A stretch of 64,000 nucleotides of DNA, from NCBI RefSeq assembly GCF_963668215.1, contig NZ_OY764190.1:1488001-1552000 (forward strand), written 5' to 3'. Every line of letters begins with the position of its first letter. Position 1 is the first letter of the stretch. Source of the stretch: an uncultured Desulfosarcina sp. (GTDB taxonomy: Bacteria; Desulfobacterota; Desulfobacteria; Desulfobacterales; Desulfosarcinaceae). The notes beneath the pieces were generated by a model. The model worked only from the letters and a program-made list of their open reading frames with translations, was not told where the DNA came from and searched no databases. The translations under genes were made by a program, and so were the position numbers. Of the stretch, positions 17,046-26,680 are shown one piece after another.

Positions 17046-18431
17046 TTAATCAACCCGCTTAACCGACGGCGGATTCCAGGCCCCGGTGAGGACGCCCTGA
17101 TTCGGCCAATACAGCCGCATTGTCAAGTCAAACTTTTCCGCCGGCGCGGGGAGCCAGTTGGCCTCCTTATCTTTGCCGGGCGAGGCATGCTGAATATAAA
17201 TATCAAGGGACCCGTCCTTGTTGAACTTCAGGCTATCGCGATCGCCGATGGCGTAACGGTTGATCGGATTGTCCACAAAAAACATCTTCTCGTTGTACAT
17301 GGTCAGCGACCAGAAGCCTTGGACCGGCGGCAGCGCATCTTTTTCAAAGTGGAGTACATAACGGTTCTTTCCGCTGTAAGGGTTCCCATCGCTGTCGACC
17401 TTGGTCATGGGATAAACCGCATCCTCGGGAATATTGGCGCCCAGTCCGATCAGGGCGATATGGGCACGCTGCATGTAGGACGTGCCGTAGTTGCCCACAA
17501 ATTCACGGGAGAAGGCCCATCCGCCGGCATCCGGCTCCTCATTACCCTTTGTAAGCAGCTTTTTTGCATCATTCACCGCCAGTTCAAGCGATTTTTGCTT
17601 TTCGGCGGAAAGTTTTGAAATATCGAACGACTCACCCGGGACGATGCCAATCTGCCTGAGCAGTTGAACCATGTTCCAATCGACTTCATGGGGCGGGTTA
17701 TTCTTCAAAAGTTCGGCGAACAATCCAAAAAAATCGCCGGCCTTCATGTTCAGTACCTGCATATGGGGCGGCGTTTTGGTATCCCATGAGGCGTTGACCG
17801 TTCCCTTGGGCGGAGCCGTCTTGGGTTTGCCCCACCGGCTAAGGGGGGTCACGGTATACCCGTTCTGCATCTTATGCACGTTGGGGTAATCGGCCTTGCC
17901 GTTGGTTTGGGTACGGCCGATAATCCATCCCACGCTGGTAGGACAACGGAGCGGTTCGATCTTGTCGGGGATCTTTCCCTGCCATTCAGGGCCGACAATG
18001 GCAAAGGTTTGGGTCCCGGTCCCCGTGGTTCTGCTTCCCGGCACCGCCACGACATCCGTCCACATGTCGAGGATGGGCAGCATGAAATAGCGGCCGCCGG
18101 TATCCGCTATCGACAGGATCAGGGGCTCCTTTGAGACATCGAACCAGAGGGTCGAATACAAGGTGTCCGCGTTGGGACGAACTACATTGGTGAAAGTATG
18201 ATCGGGAAAGGCCCGCACATGGCAGAACTGGTCCATCGGGGCTCCGCCGTGTTGCGTCGTTTCCACATTGGTGGAGACCCTGCGCGTGATCTCCATGAGG
18301 ACCATCGGAAACCCATAGATATATGCCTGGCTGCCGATCTCCCGGAATCTGTCCGCAGCCATCGCCTGGGCGCCAATGGTTTGCAGAACGATGCTAACAA
18401 TCATGACATGCAACAAAAATGCTTTTTTCAT
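17046..18431 (-). CDS. Exported DUF1254/DUF1214 family protein
   Basis: 461 aa from the ATG at 18431, with AAGGAAAA upstream; longer readings upstream run through sdsA in another frame. Residues 1-25 are a Sec signal peptide (hydrophobic core, then AQAMAA). The N-terminal DUF1254 half contains YIYGFPMVLMEITRR and NADTLYSTLWFD. The C-terminal DUF1214 half contains the FWSLTMYNEKMFFVDNPINR signature. These two domains normally occur together in periplasmic proteins of unknown activity. It is the last gene of the porin-alkyl sulfatase operon, 29 bases after it, so a role in handling alkyl sulfates or released alcohols is plausible but unproven. Confidence 0.85.
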   Translation of the reverse strand: MKKAFLLHVMIVSIVLQTIGAQAMAADRFREIGSQAYIYGFPMVLMEITRRVSTNVETTQHGGAPMDQFCHVRAFPDHTFTNVVRPNADTLYSTLWFDVSKEPLILSIADTGGRYFMLPILDMWTDVVAVPGSRTTGTGTQTFAIVGPEWQGKIPDKIEPLRCPTSVGWIIGRTQTNGKADYPNVHKMQNGYTVTPLSRWGKPKTAPPKGTVNASWDTKTPPHMQVLNMKAGDFFGLFAELLKNNPPHEVDWNMVQLLRQIGIVPGESFDISKLSAEKQKSLELAVNDAKKLLTKGNEEPDAGGWAFSREFVGNYGTSYMQRAHIALIGLGANIPEDAVYPMTKVDSDGNPYSGKNRYVLHFEKDALPPVQGFWSLTMYNEKMFFVDNPINRYAIGDRDSLKFNKDGSLDIYIQHASPGKDKEANWLPAPAEKFDLTMRLYWPNQGVLTGAWNPPSVKRVD

Positions 18432-18460
18432 CGTTTCGATTTTCCTTTTGACGCAATGGC

Positions 18461-20563
18461 TTATGGGGTAACGATATTGAACCATGCGGGGAACGCATCG
18501 AGAAGGCCCATGAACTCGCGGAAGGCTTCCCGCCGCCCCTCGAACGTCAGTTTGCCCTGCTGATTGGCATCGGCAAGCGTCGTCTCCTTGAGCTGGAGCT
18601 GATCCAGGGTTTCCTTGGAGAGCGAAACCTGGGCATCCGGCTTCTCGTGGGGCTTGCCGTAATTGAGGACGGCGTTTTCCACCGTCAGGCCGTACCCTTT
18701 GTCCAGATCCGTGAAAATGATGTTCAGGGCAATGGTTTTTCCCGCGGCTTTCTGGGCGTTGAGACACACCGCGAGATATTCGAACAGCATATCCAACGGC
18801 ATGGATTTGATCACATCGGGGCTGGCGGTGCCTCCCTTCCCGTCGATCGTGGGAAGGCCGTTGCGCAGTTCGAAGGCGCCCTGCAGGTAAACGGAACGCC
18901 AGGGGCCCGACTCCGCCTGATAGCCCATCTGCTCGAAGGCGTCGGCCAGAAGGAGCTTCGCGGCGGTATTTTGCGGGTTGGCAAAAACCACATGCTTGAC
19001 TACCTCGGCCACCCATCGATAGTTGCCCTTGTCAAAATCGATCTGGGCCCGCCTGAGCACGGTCGCTTCGCCGCCCATGTATTCCACGTAGCGCTTGGCG
19101 GATTCCTCGGGAGGCAGATTGTCGAGGTTGGCCGGATTGCCGTCGTACCAGCCCATGTAGCGCTGGTAGATCGCGCGGGAGTTGTGTTTCAGCGTGCCGT
19201 AATATCCCCGGGTGTGCCAGTTTTTGTTCAGTTCCGGCGGGAGGCTGATCATCTGGGCGATCTCCACGCCGGTAAACCCCTTGTTCATCAGGTTGACCGA
19301 CTGGTCATGCAGGAATTTATAGATGTCGCGCTGTTGCTTCAGATAGGTCAGCACCCGCGCGTTGCCCCAGATCGGCCAATGGTGGCTGTGAAACTCGACC
19401 TCGGCCTGGCTGCCGTAAAGGTCGATGGTCTGGTTGATGTAGTATGCCCACTTCTGGGAATCGCGGACCTGTGCCCCGCGCAGGGTGAGGATGTTGTGCA
19501 TCGTGCGGGTGCAATTCTCTGCCATCCACAAGGCCTTGAGATCCGGGAACCATGTGTTCATCTCCGTGGGCGCCTCGGTGCCGGGGGTCATCTGGAACAC
19601 CATGCGAACGCCGTCGATGGTCAACTCCGTTCCCGTTTCCTCAACGATTTTCGTCGGCGGAATCAGGGTGACGGTGCCCAGGGACGTCGTCTGACCCAAC
19701 CCCGCATTGACGCCGCCCCAGGGGTCGCGCGGCAGGAGAGAACCGTACATGTAAATGGCGCGCCGGCTCATGGCATTGCCGGCGATGACGTTTTCGCTCA
19801 CCGCATACTCGATGAAATCTTTGGGCCCGACAATCTGGACCTTTCCGGCATCCACATCGGCCTTGTCCACCACGCCGCGCACGCCGCCGTAATGGTCCAC
19901 GTGGGTATGGCTGTAAATGACTGCCTTCACGGGCCGCTTGCCCAGGTGTTGGGTCGCAAGGTCAAGGGCGGCCTTTGCGGTTTCCGAGGAAATCAGGGGA
20001 TCGATGACGATCCAGCCAGTATTGCCCTGGACGAAGGTGATGTTGGAGAGGTCGTAGCCCCGCACCTGATAGATGCGGTCGGTCACTTTGAACAGGCCGT
20101 ACAGCATATTGAGCTGGGCGTTACGCCACAGGCTGGGGTTGACGGTGTCGGGGGCGGGCTTGTCCAGGTCGATATACTGCTTGTAGCTTTCCAGGTCCCA
20201 GACCACATTGCCCCCGGCATCCTTGATGGTCAGCTTCTCGGGTCGGCCGACGAACCCGCGCTGGGCGTCCTCGAAATCCTGACGGTCGTTGAAAGGCAGT
20301 TCCTTGAGGACCTGCGCATTGGCTGCCCTGGTCGCGGCGGTGGCCGGTTTTGGCGCGATGCCCTGGCCTGTCAACGGTTTGGCGGCCGGAAAATCCGCCA
20401 GTGCGGGCGTGGAAAGACCGCCCGCCGCCAGCATCCCGCCGGCGACCGTGGCGCCTTTGATGAAATCCCGCCTGGACAATCCCGCCTGCTGATTGTCGAT
20501 ATCATCCCGGAGGGAATCAGGGTCGCCGTTTCCGCCATTTCCGTTTTGTAGCTTTTCTGACAT
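18461..20563 (-). CDS. Tat-exported alkyl sulfatase (SdsA1/YjcS type, metallo-beta-lactamase fold)
   Basis: 700 aa; the ATG at 20563 has GGAGAATAAC upstream. A twin-arginine signal lies at residues 30-53 (LSRRDFIKG, then a hydrophobic stretch and ALA). The catalytic zinc motif THVDHYGG is near residue 217. Downstream are the alkyl sulfatase dimerisation domain and a C-terminal SCP2-like lipid-binding domain. Known SdsA1 enzymes hydrolyse primary alkyl sulfates such as dodecyl sulfate to alcohol and sulfate; they are about 640-660 aa, so this one is slightly longer because of the pre-signal segment. It sits between an outer-membrane porin gene and a DUF1254 gene. In a sulfate reducer the released sulfate could itself serve as electron acceptor. 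Confidence 0.92.
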   Translation of the reverse strand: MSEKLQNGNGGNGDPDSLRDDIDNQQAGLSRRDFIKGATVAGGMLAAGGLSTPALADFPAAKPLTGQGIAPKPATAATRAANAQVLKELPFNDRQDFEDAQRGFVGRPEKLTIKDAGGNVVWDLESYKQYIDLDKPAPDTVNPSLWRNAQLNMLYGLFKVTDRIYQVRGYDLSNITFVQGNTGWIVIDPLISSETAKAALDLATQHLGKRPVKAVIYSHTHVDHYGGVRGVVDKADVDAGKVQIVGPKDFIEYAVSENVIAGNAMSRRAIYMYGSLLPRDPWGGVNAGLGQTTSLGTVTLIPPTKIVEETGTELTIDGVRMVFQMTPGTEAPTEMNTWFPDLKALWMAENCTRTMHNILTLRGAQVRDSQKWAYYINQTIDLYGSQAEVEFHSHHWPIWGNARVLTYLKQQRDIYKFLHDQSVNLMNKGFTGVEIAQMISLPPELNKNWHTRGYYGTLKHNSRAIYQRYMGWYDGNPANLDNLPPEESAKRYVEYMGGEATVLRRAQIDFDKGNYRWVAEVVKHVVFANPQNTAAKLLLADAFEQMGYQAESGPWRSVYLQGAFELRNGLPTIDGKGGTASPDVIKSMPLDMLFEYLAVCLNAQKAAGKTIALNIIFTDLDKGYGLTVENAVLNYGKPHEKPDAQVSLSKETLDQLQLKETTLADANQQGKLTFEGRREAFREFMGLLDAFPAWFNIVTP

Positions 20564-20587
20564 TGTTATTCTCCATGTATCGTTAAA

Positions 20588-21535
20588 TTAAAAAACAAAA
20601 CTCAAAAGTGCCCTTATCATCGATCCGTCGGCACCGTTGTCGTTATGCTCGACCGTTTCTCCATAGGTGATTCTTAAGCCTATGCTCGGACTGAACATGA
20701 GGTTCACGGTTCCGCCCAGGAAAAACGCACGCTGCTTGTTGTCGTCCGCGACCCCGTCCGTGGTCGTCTCGCCGCCGAATGTGTAAATGGCGTCAAGGGA
20801 CACCCAGACCGCCTGGTGTAGGTTCCGGATAATATGCCCCTCGATATTGAAAAGCGGGTCCTGTTCGCATTCATCCGCATGATATGGGTCGTCATTATCA
20901 GTATAAAAGGTTACAGAAGGAAGAATTTCAAACCTTGTCAAAGAAGGATCCAGAAGCGATTTGCCGATGGAATAGGTCGTGGGCAGGCCGAACTGCATCG
21001 ACCACCGGTTGGAGCCAAGATTAAGGACTTCCGATTCGTCATATTCCCCCGTGGGCATTCCTAACTTCGTCAGCACACCGAACGTGACACCCGGCTTGTA
21101 GGAGGCAAAATTCTCGGCCTGAACCGCCGGTGACCCGTAAATTCCGAACACGCCGCCCAGCGTGGCATCGCCGATGCCGGAACTGTTGGCGGACAGGCTC
21201 CTGCGGGGCAGATTGACGGAGCCTTTCACCTCTCCAAAAGGCAAAACGCCGAATACAGCGGATTGCTGGCCTTTGATGCTGAATGTGTGCGTATATTGCA
21301 AAACAGCCAGATTGACGTCGAGATCCGCGCCTTTAATGATCTGCCCGGGATCCGCCGTCTGGTTGCCTTCCGTAGAAATGCCATAAATGGCAAGCGCTTT
21401 GGCTCCATCGGGAAGAAGCTGATAGGCCCGCGGCCCATCCCCCATCGCCGCCTGTGCATGCTGTACAGGTAAAAAAATGATCGCTGCGATGACAAGAAAC
21501 CAGCCCATATGAATGCTGCTCGTCGATGTCTTCAT
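20588..21535 (-). CDS. Outer-membrane porin-like protein (Phenol_MetA_deg/transporter family)
   Basis: 315 aa from the second of two adjacent ATGs, which has AGGAG at five-base spacing; starting at 21538 adds one Met. A signal peptide of about 28 residues (ends AQA-AMG) leads into alternating beta strands. The protein ends in RALLSFVF, with the terminal aromatic residue needed for outer-membrane insertion. The family is a large group of beta barrels often found with degradation genes. It opens the operon and is 24 bases from sdsA. The likely role is uptake of hydrophobic or amphipathic substrates such as alkyl sulfates. Confidence 0.8.
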   Translation of the reverse strand: MKTSTSSIHMGWFLVIAAIIFLPVQHAQAAMGDGPRAYQLLPDGAKALAIYGISTEGNQTADPGQIIKGADLDVNLAVLQYTHTFSIKGQQSAVFGVLPFGEVKGSVNLPRRSLSANSSGIGDATLGGVFGIYGSPAVQAENFASYKPGVTFGVLTKLGMPTGEYDESEVLNLGSNRWSMQFGLPTTYSIGKSLLDPSLTRFEILPSVTFYTDNDDPYHADECEQDPLFNIEGHIIRNLHQAVWVSLDAIYTFGGETTTDGVADDNKQRAFFLGGTVNLMFSPSIGLRITYGETVEHNDNGADGSMIRALLSFVF

Positions 21536-21768
21536 CATTGCTCCTAAACATTTGTAACAAATTTATTTCACACTAAAACCCTTACTCGTTGAAACCGTAT
21601 ATCGAAGATAGCAAAAGAGGGCTTCATAGCTTACAGTGGCACGCCGGTCCAGTTATTTCTTGGTTAGACGAACAATGTCCTGATTGAATTTTTAACGCCG
21701 TCTGGAAAAATTCGCCATAAAAAACAGCCGTGCCGGACAAGAAAGGGAGAGGATAACGGTTGCGCTAT

Positions 21769-24700
21769 TCAATGGGGAAGGGTGTCCAGCGCCGTTTGCG
21801 CCTCGGCGAGCAATAAAGGGGCGCAGCAGCCGTCGAACAGGGTGATGCTCTGAACGATATGGGACCGGGCATCGCCGTAACGTTTCTTGTATATATAGAG
21901 CCGCCCGAGATCCAGATGCGCCTGGGCCAATCGGATGCGGGCATCGATCCGGGTGCCGATGTCGATGGCTTCCCGCAAATACCGTTCGGCCAGCCGGGAA
22001 GCTACCGGCAGGGAGCGTAATAAAAAACGGGCATTTTTCACGGCGCACCCGAATCCCAACGGTACCTTTTCCAGCACCAGGGACAGGTAGAACCGGCCCA
22101 GCATGGAAGTAAAAATCATATCGTGGTTGCGCTTGCCCCGCTTGCGTTGTTTCCGGAGTTGTTCACGGACCAGGGCGATGCCCGTCTCCATGTCGCCCAT
22201 GGTGGCCGAAACGATGCCGTAAAAGGCCTTGGCCGAGGTGCCGACGTATTCATAGCCGGTTTCTCTGGTGGCATCAATGACGGTTTCGAGGGTTTGTGCG
22301 GCAAAAGCCACCTTTCCCTGGAAAAAATAGGCGTAACTGAGGCAGAAACGGGCATTGAGACTGTAAATGGGGTCGACGGCAACCTCGATGGCCTTATTGA
22401 GATAAAACTCTGCCGCCACGAAATCGCCGGCCGCCATCCGGACATTGCCCATCAGCAGGTATCCCTCGGAAAAGGTTCGCACATCGCCCGCAGCGTCACC
22501 AAAATCGAGCAGTTGTTCAGCCGTATTCCAGCAGGCGGAAAGGTTCCCGCCATGAACATACGCCAGCCCCATGCCGGTCAAATTAAACCGGATCAACTCA
22601 TTGTCGGTTTCGATCCGCCCGGCAATTTCAGCCGCCTCGCGCCCGAACGTCAGGGCTTCTTCCAGGCGCCCCAGGTCGGCACACGTCCAGCACAGGCAGG
22701 CGCTGCTGTATGCAATCAGCGAATCGTCCCCGATTGTCCGGCCGGTGGCCAGGGCCCGGGTCAGATAGTCGTACGATTCGAACAATAATTCCCTGCGTTG
22801 CAGCGCCCAGCCCAGACAGACCTCGTACATGCCGATTCTCGATGCATCGCCGAAAGCGCGAACATCCGGTTCGTGGATGCGCAACAGATCCAACATCTCA
22901 CGAAACAGGCCTTTCTTGTTAAAAGTAAAATACCATTTGAGAATCAGGTCGATGAGCATGGCCTGATCTTCGGCGGAGGGCGATTTGATCCGGCTCAGCA
23001 GTCGGTAGGCCTTTTCATAGTAACGGTGAGATTCTTCCACGGCGTATTTTTTCAGGCTTTTCTCGCCGGAACGAATCAGATAGTTGGCCGCTTTTTGCGA
23101 GTGATCGCTGTTGGCGTAATGAAGCGCCAGAAGCTCGGGAACACTGTCCAGACGGCCCTGGAACCGGGATTCCAGTGTGCGGGCGATTCTTCCATGGATG
23201 ATGCGCCGATCCTTTTTCAGCAAGCTTTTGTAAACCACTTCCTGAACGATGGTGTGTTTGAACCCGTAGGTCGGCGCTTGGTGCTCCGGAATCCGGCGAA
23301 TCAGGTTCATGCGTTCGATGGCGTCGATGCAATCGGAACAGGCTTGCGGGAAAGCGGTGATCTGTTCCAGCAGATCGATCCGAAACACCCGGCCGATGAC
23401 CGCAGCCTCCTGCAATACGCTCTTGGCCTCGTTCCCCAGCCGGTCCAGTCGACCGTGAACAATACCGTTGATGGTGGAAGAAAACTCCGAAATATCTACG
23501 GTCTCGTCGAAATGCCACTGCCCCTCGACCCGTTTGAGGCAGCAGTTGTCGAGCAGGGCGTTGACGACCTCTTCCAGGTAAAAGGGGTTGCCGCCCACAC
23601 GCGAAAAAATATAGCGCTCGAGCGCCGCCGGTATGGTCCGGGTGTTGATCAGAGAGCGCACCATCTCTCTTGACGAAGGGACATCCAGGTCTTTGAGCAG
23701 CAGGCTTTTGTGTTCGTAGGACAACTGACCGCCGTGATGATCGCCAAGAAAATCGAGAATCGGCCGATGGCTGATAACAAACAGAATGGGCAGCCCCGAT
23801 TCCCTGAGAAGAAACCGCATCAGGGATAGGGACGATGGATCCGCCCAGTGCAGATCCTCAATGCAGACGATTGTCGGCCCCCGGCGGGCCAGCGCGGAGA
23901 ACAGCGCGATAAAGGCATTTTGCAGCTGGGCTTTATAAACTTCGGGACCGGCCTGCAGCGCTTCGGAGGGAGAAACGGCATACAAGCCGGCCAGAAAGGG
24001 GACCACCGCTTCCAGGTCGTCCAACAGTGGACCGATACCGGCACTGAGCTTGGCCTCGATAACGGCCTGCCCATCGGCATCGTCGATGTCGAAAAGTCGG
24101 CTGAGCATGTCGATAAACGGATAATAGGGCACACCGCCGTTATAAGCATAGGCGTAGCCGTCCAGCCAGCAGATGGCTTCTGCATCGGAGGAGCGTTTGA
24201 ATTCCGCAATCAAACGGCTTTTTCCGGTGCCCGCATCCCCGCATACGGTGATGACCGTGCCTTCCTTGCGCTGCAGCCGGAGGGCGGCATCCTCCATAGT
24301 CTTCAGTTCCCACGCCCTGCCCACCAGTCTGGCCTTCAACCCGTGGATGCGCCGCACCTTATCCGGCCGGGGAATCAACGATTGGACGCCGTACACCGGA
24401 ACCGGATGGGTGCGTCCTTTCACCGGCACCGGTTCGCGTAGGGCGAAATGGAAAAAGCCTGCGGCGGCCGAAAAGACGCCGCTCTCCACCAGCACCTCGC
24501 CCGGCAGGGCCATGTCCCGGATGCGGGCGGCCAGGTTCACGGTTTCGCCGGTGATGCCGTGCCGGCCGGTTCGCTCTTCCGTTGACCCGGTAACCACCAG
24601 ACCGGTGGCAACGCCGGAGCGCATGGCCAGGGCAACGCCGATGCGTTCGGTAAAACGGCTCTCCACGCGCGCAACCACCTGATGGATCTCCATGGCCGCC

Positions 24701-25137
24701 CGAATGGCCCGGATGGCATCGTCTTCATGGGCGTGCGGCATGCCGAAAACCGCCAGGACGCCATCCCATAGGATGCGGTCGACATGTCCGTCGTAACGGG
24801 TAATGATTTTCACCATCTCCTCGAAAAGTCGACGGGTGACGTCCTGGATATCTTCCGGGTCGACCCGGTTGGCAATCTCCTGATAGCGGTTGATGTCCGA
24901 AAACAGAACGGTGACGTGTTTGCGTTCGCTTTTGAGTCGTTTGATGGTTTGAGCGGAATCGTTCTTCAGCGGCATGCCGCACTGATCGCAGAACCGACTC
25001 TCCGGAAGGTTCGAACTCCGGCAATGAAGGCATATTTTCATCGGCACCAGCGCCGAACCACAGTTGCTGCAAGACAAAGCCTGTCTGTCGGCCTCACGGT
25101 GGCACTTGGGACAGATCATCGATGGCAACTCTTTCAT
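21769..25137 (-). CDS. Zinc-ribbon / class III nucleotide cyclase / AAA ATPase / TPR signalling protein
   Basis: 1122 aa from the ATG at 25137; a TTG 18 codons earlier is less likely. Four CxxC pairs at 9-12, 23-26, 36-39 and 50-53 form double zinc ribbons. A class III cyclase domain spans about 70-240, with metal-binding D81 in LFSDINRY and the WDGVLAVFG strand. An AAA/STAND ATPase follows with Walker A GDAGTGKS near 300 and Walker B IVCIEDLHWAD. Helical TPR-like repeats fill the C-terminal half. Such CyaA-like ATPases are common in deltaproteobacteria and are thought to sense signals, making cAMP or acting through protein contacts. It is on the same strand and upstream of the porin-sdsA operon, 230 bases away, and is a candidate regulator of it. 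Confidence 0.88.
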   Translation of the reverse strand: MKELPSMICPKCHREADRQALSCSNCGSALVPMKICLHCRSSNLPESRFCDQCGMPLKNDSAQTIKRLKSERKHVTVLFSDINRYQEIANRVDPEDIQDVTRRLFEEMVKIITRYDGHVDRILWDGVLAVFGMPHAHEDDAIRAIRAAMEIHQVVARVESRFTERIGVALAMRSGVATGLVVTGSTEERTGRHGITGETVNLAARIRDMALPGEVLVESGVFSAAAGFFHFALREPVPVKGRTHPVPVYGVQSLIPRPDKVRRIHGLKARLVGRAWELKTMEDAALRLQRKEGTVITVCGDAGTGKSRLIAEFKRSSDAEAICWLDGYAYAYNGGVPYYPFIDMLSRLFDIDDADGQAVIEAKLSAGIGPLLDDLEAVVPFLAGLYAVSPSEALQAGPEVYKAQLQNAFIALFSALARRGPTIVCIEDLHWADPSSLSLMRFLLRESGLPILFVISHRPILDFLGDHHGGQLSYEHKSLLLKDLDVPSSREMVRSLINTRTIPAALERYIFSRVGGNPFYLEEVVNALLDNCCLKRVEGQWHFDETVDISEFSSTINGIVHGRLDRLGNEAKSVLQEAAVIGRVFRIDLLEQITAFPQACSDCIDAIERMNLIRRIPEHQAPTYGFKHTIVQEVVYKSLLKKDRRIIHGRIARTLESRFQGRLDSVPELLALHYANSDHSQKAANYLIRSGEKSLKKYAVEESHRYYEKAYRLLSRIKSPSAEDQAMLIDLILKWYFTFNKKGLFREMLDLLRIHEPDVRAFGDASRIGMYEVCLGWALQRRELLFESYDYLTRALATGRTIGDDSLIAYSSACLCWTCADLGRLEEALTFGREAAEIAGRIETDNELIRFNLTGMGLAYVHGGNLSACWNTAEQLLDFGDAAGDVRTFSEGYLLMGNVRMAAGDFVAAEFYLNKAIEVAVDPIYSLNARFCLSYAYFFQGKVAFAAQTLETVIDATRETGYEYVGTSAKAFYGIVSATMGDMETGIALVREQLRKQRKRGKRNHDMIFTSMLGRFYLSLVLEKVPLGFGCAVKNARFLLRSLPVASRLAERYLREAIDIGTRIDARIRLAQAHLDLGRLYIYKKRYGDARSHIVQSITLFDGCCAPLLLAEAQTALDTLPH

Positions 25138-25422
25138 GACAAATCGTCGATTGCGGGAATTCAGCAAGTGATACCCGACACACCGATGCAAGTCAAACTT
25201 TCATTGGTCCTGCACGCGGATCGCGTTCGCTCGGCCTGGTTCACAAGGTTGCGTTGAAGAAAGACGGGGATTATAGATGGGGTGATGCTCCCGAAGGCGA
25301 TCGGCGCGCTCTACCTGAAAAGAAGGAAAAGCCATAACCGGCAGGGCTTTCGACCAAATCCAGGTCGCTGAAGAAATGCGTTTGCTAAAACAGGATCGTG
25401 TTTCATTGAAAACGGCCAATAC

Positions 25423-26037
25423 CTATTGATCCGTCATGGCGAGCTTAACGCCCAACGCTGCGAAGGTTGCTGCAAAGGCGCGTTGCAGCCGGCCAATAAA
25501 TCTCGGCGAACGGGCAACGTACCTGCGGACCCCATTGGCGAAAATTCCGTAGAGAATAAAAATGACCAGGGTCATGGCCATGAACATGATGCTCAAAAGA
25601 ATCATTTGAACGGTTGGCGAGGCCGCATTGGGAGGGACGAAAAGCGGCAGGAACGCCAGGAAAAAAATGGACAGCTTCGGATTCAGGATATTGATCAGAA
25701 AGCCCCTTTTGACAATCGGCCACCATCCGGTTTTCAAAGCGGACGCATCCAATGTCAGCGAGCCGGTCTCCCGCCACATGTTCCAGGCCAGATAAAGCAG
25801 ATAGACCGCGCCTGCATATTTGATCCCCTGATACAAAATCGCACTGGTATGTAAAATGGCCGAAAGCCCGAGGATGCTCGCCGACAGGTGGGGCAGGATG
25901 CCGGCGGTGCAGCCGATGGCAGCGGCGACGCTGGCTTTCCAACCCGAGAAAAGGCCATTGGACACCGTGTAGATCACCCCGGTTCCCGGAACGAGAACCA
26001 CGATCAAGGATGTTGTCAGAAATTCCATGTCGAACAT
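25423..26037 (-). CDS. LysE/RhtB-family exporter
   Basis: 204 aa from the ATG at 26037, with GAGGGG eight bases upstream; longer in-frame starts lack a site. The family signature VVLVPGTGVIYTVSNGL occurs in the first membrane segment, and about six membrane helices can be traced. NILNPKLSIFFLAFLP, the second conserved block, is also present. LysE/RhtB proteins export amino acids or small polar metabolites using the proton gradient. The substrate cannot be inferred. It is a single gene. Confidence 0.9.
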   Translation of the reverse strand: MFDMEFLTTSLIVVLVPGTGVIYTVSNGLFSGWKASVAAAIGCTAGILPHLSASILGLSAILHTSAILYQGIKYAGAVYLLYLAWNMWRETGSLTLDASALKTGWWPIVKRGFLINILNPKLSIFFLAFLPLFVPPNAASPTVQMILLSIMFMAMTLVIFILYGIFANGVRRYVARSPRFIGRLQRAFAATFAALGVKLAMTDQ

Positions 26038-26122
26038 CGTTCCATCCCCTCCCCGCATACGAATCAGAACCACATTTCCAAAATCGCTTCAGCCATCTGG
26101 AAACTCGTTTTTTACTTAAATG

Positions 26123-26680
26123 TCAAAAAATTTTTTCGGCGGACCAGGATCGGATTTCGCTGATTTCAGGGGCGCTCAATCCCAACGACTCCAGAAAATC
26201 CTGGTGGGCCTCGGGAGACATGTGCTCGAAGGCCACATGCCATTGCCCCATGGCCGCATCGTCCAGGCCGGCGCCGCGCAGCACCGCCACCCAACGCGCT
26301 TTGTCCAGCACACGGGTCCCGGCCAGCAGCGAACGGTCCTTGAGCAGGTCAACGATCACCTGCTGCTGGGTGCGCAAGGCCCGGATCTCCCGGTTCAGGG
26401 CCTCCAGCCTGCGCTCTAAAGCCTGCACTGTTTTGTGTCGGGGCGTTGTCAGAATGGACTTGATCTCCTGCAAGGAGAGCCCTGCGCTGCGGTAACGGCA
26501 GATCTGCGCCAACCGCCGACGATCGGCTGCGCTGTAAACCCGGTAGTTGGCGCGGCTGCGCTGCGACGGCCGCAGCAGCCCGATGCGGTCGTAGTACAGC
26601 AGGGTGCTGCGGGACAATCCGTGCAGCCGGGCCAGTTGAGAGATGCGGTAGACCGGCTCAATGGTGGCTGTCTTGGCCAT
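26123..26680 (-). CDS. MerR-family transcriptional regulator
   Basis: 185 aa. The N-terminal winged helix-turn-helix reads YRISQLARLHGLSRSTLLYY, then DRIGLLRP and NYRVYS, all typical of MerR. It is followed by the dimerisation coiled coil (residues about 80-120). The C-terminal 65 residues lack the cysteine sets of metal sensors, so the effector may be organic. The start ATG at 26680 lies inside the upstream SRPBCC gene (23-base overlap), so the two are translationally coupled. Confidence 0.9.
   Translation of the reverse strand: MAKTATIEPVYRISQLARLHGLSRSTLLYYDRIGLLRPSQRSRANYRVYSAADRRRLAQICRYRSAGLSLQEIKSILTTPRHKTVQALERRLEALNREIRALRTQQQVIVDLLKDRSLLAGTRVLDKARWVAVLRGAGLDDAAMGQWHVAFEHMSPEAHQDFLESLGLSAPEISEIRSWSAEKIF

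Noticed and set aside
18432..19016. Extension of the DUF1254 protein into the sulfatase gene
   Set aside because: The signal peptide at the ATG 18431 marks the true start; the upstream frame is the wrong frame of sdsA.
18647..20551. Plus-strand 634-codon open frame
   Set aside because: Antisense shadow of the alkyl sulfatase, which has Tat signal and zinc motif in the other direction.
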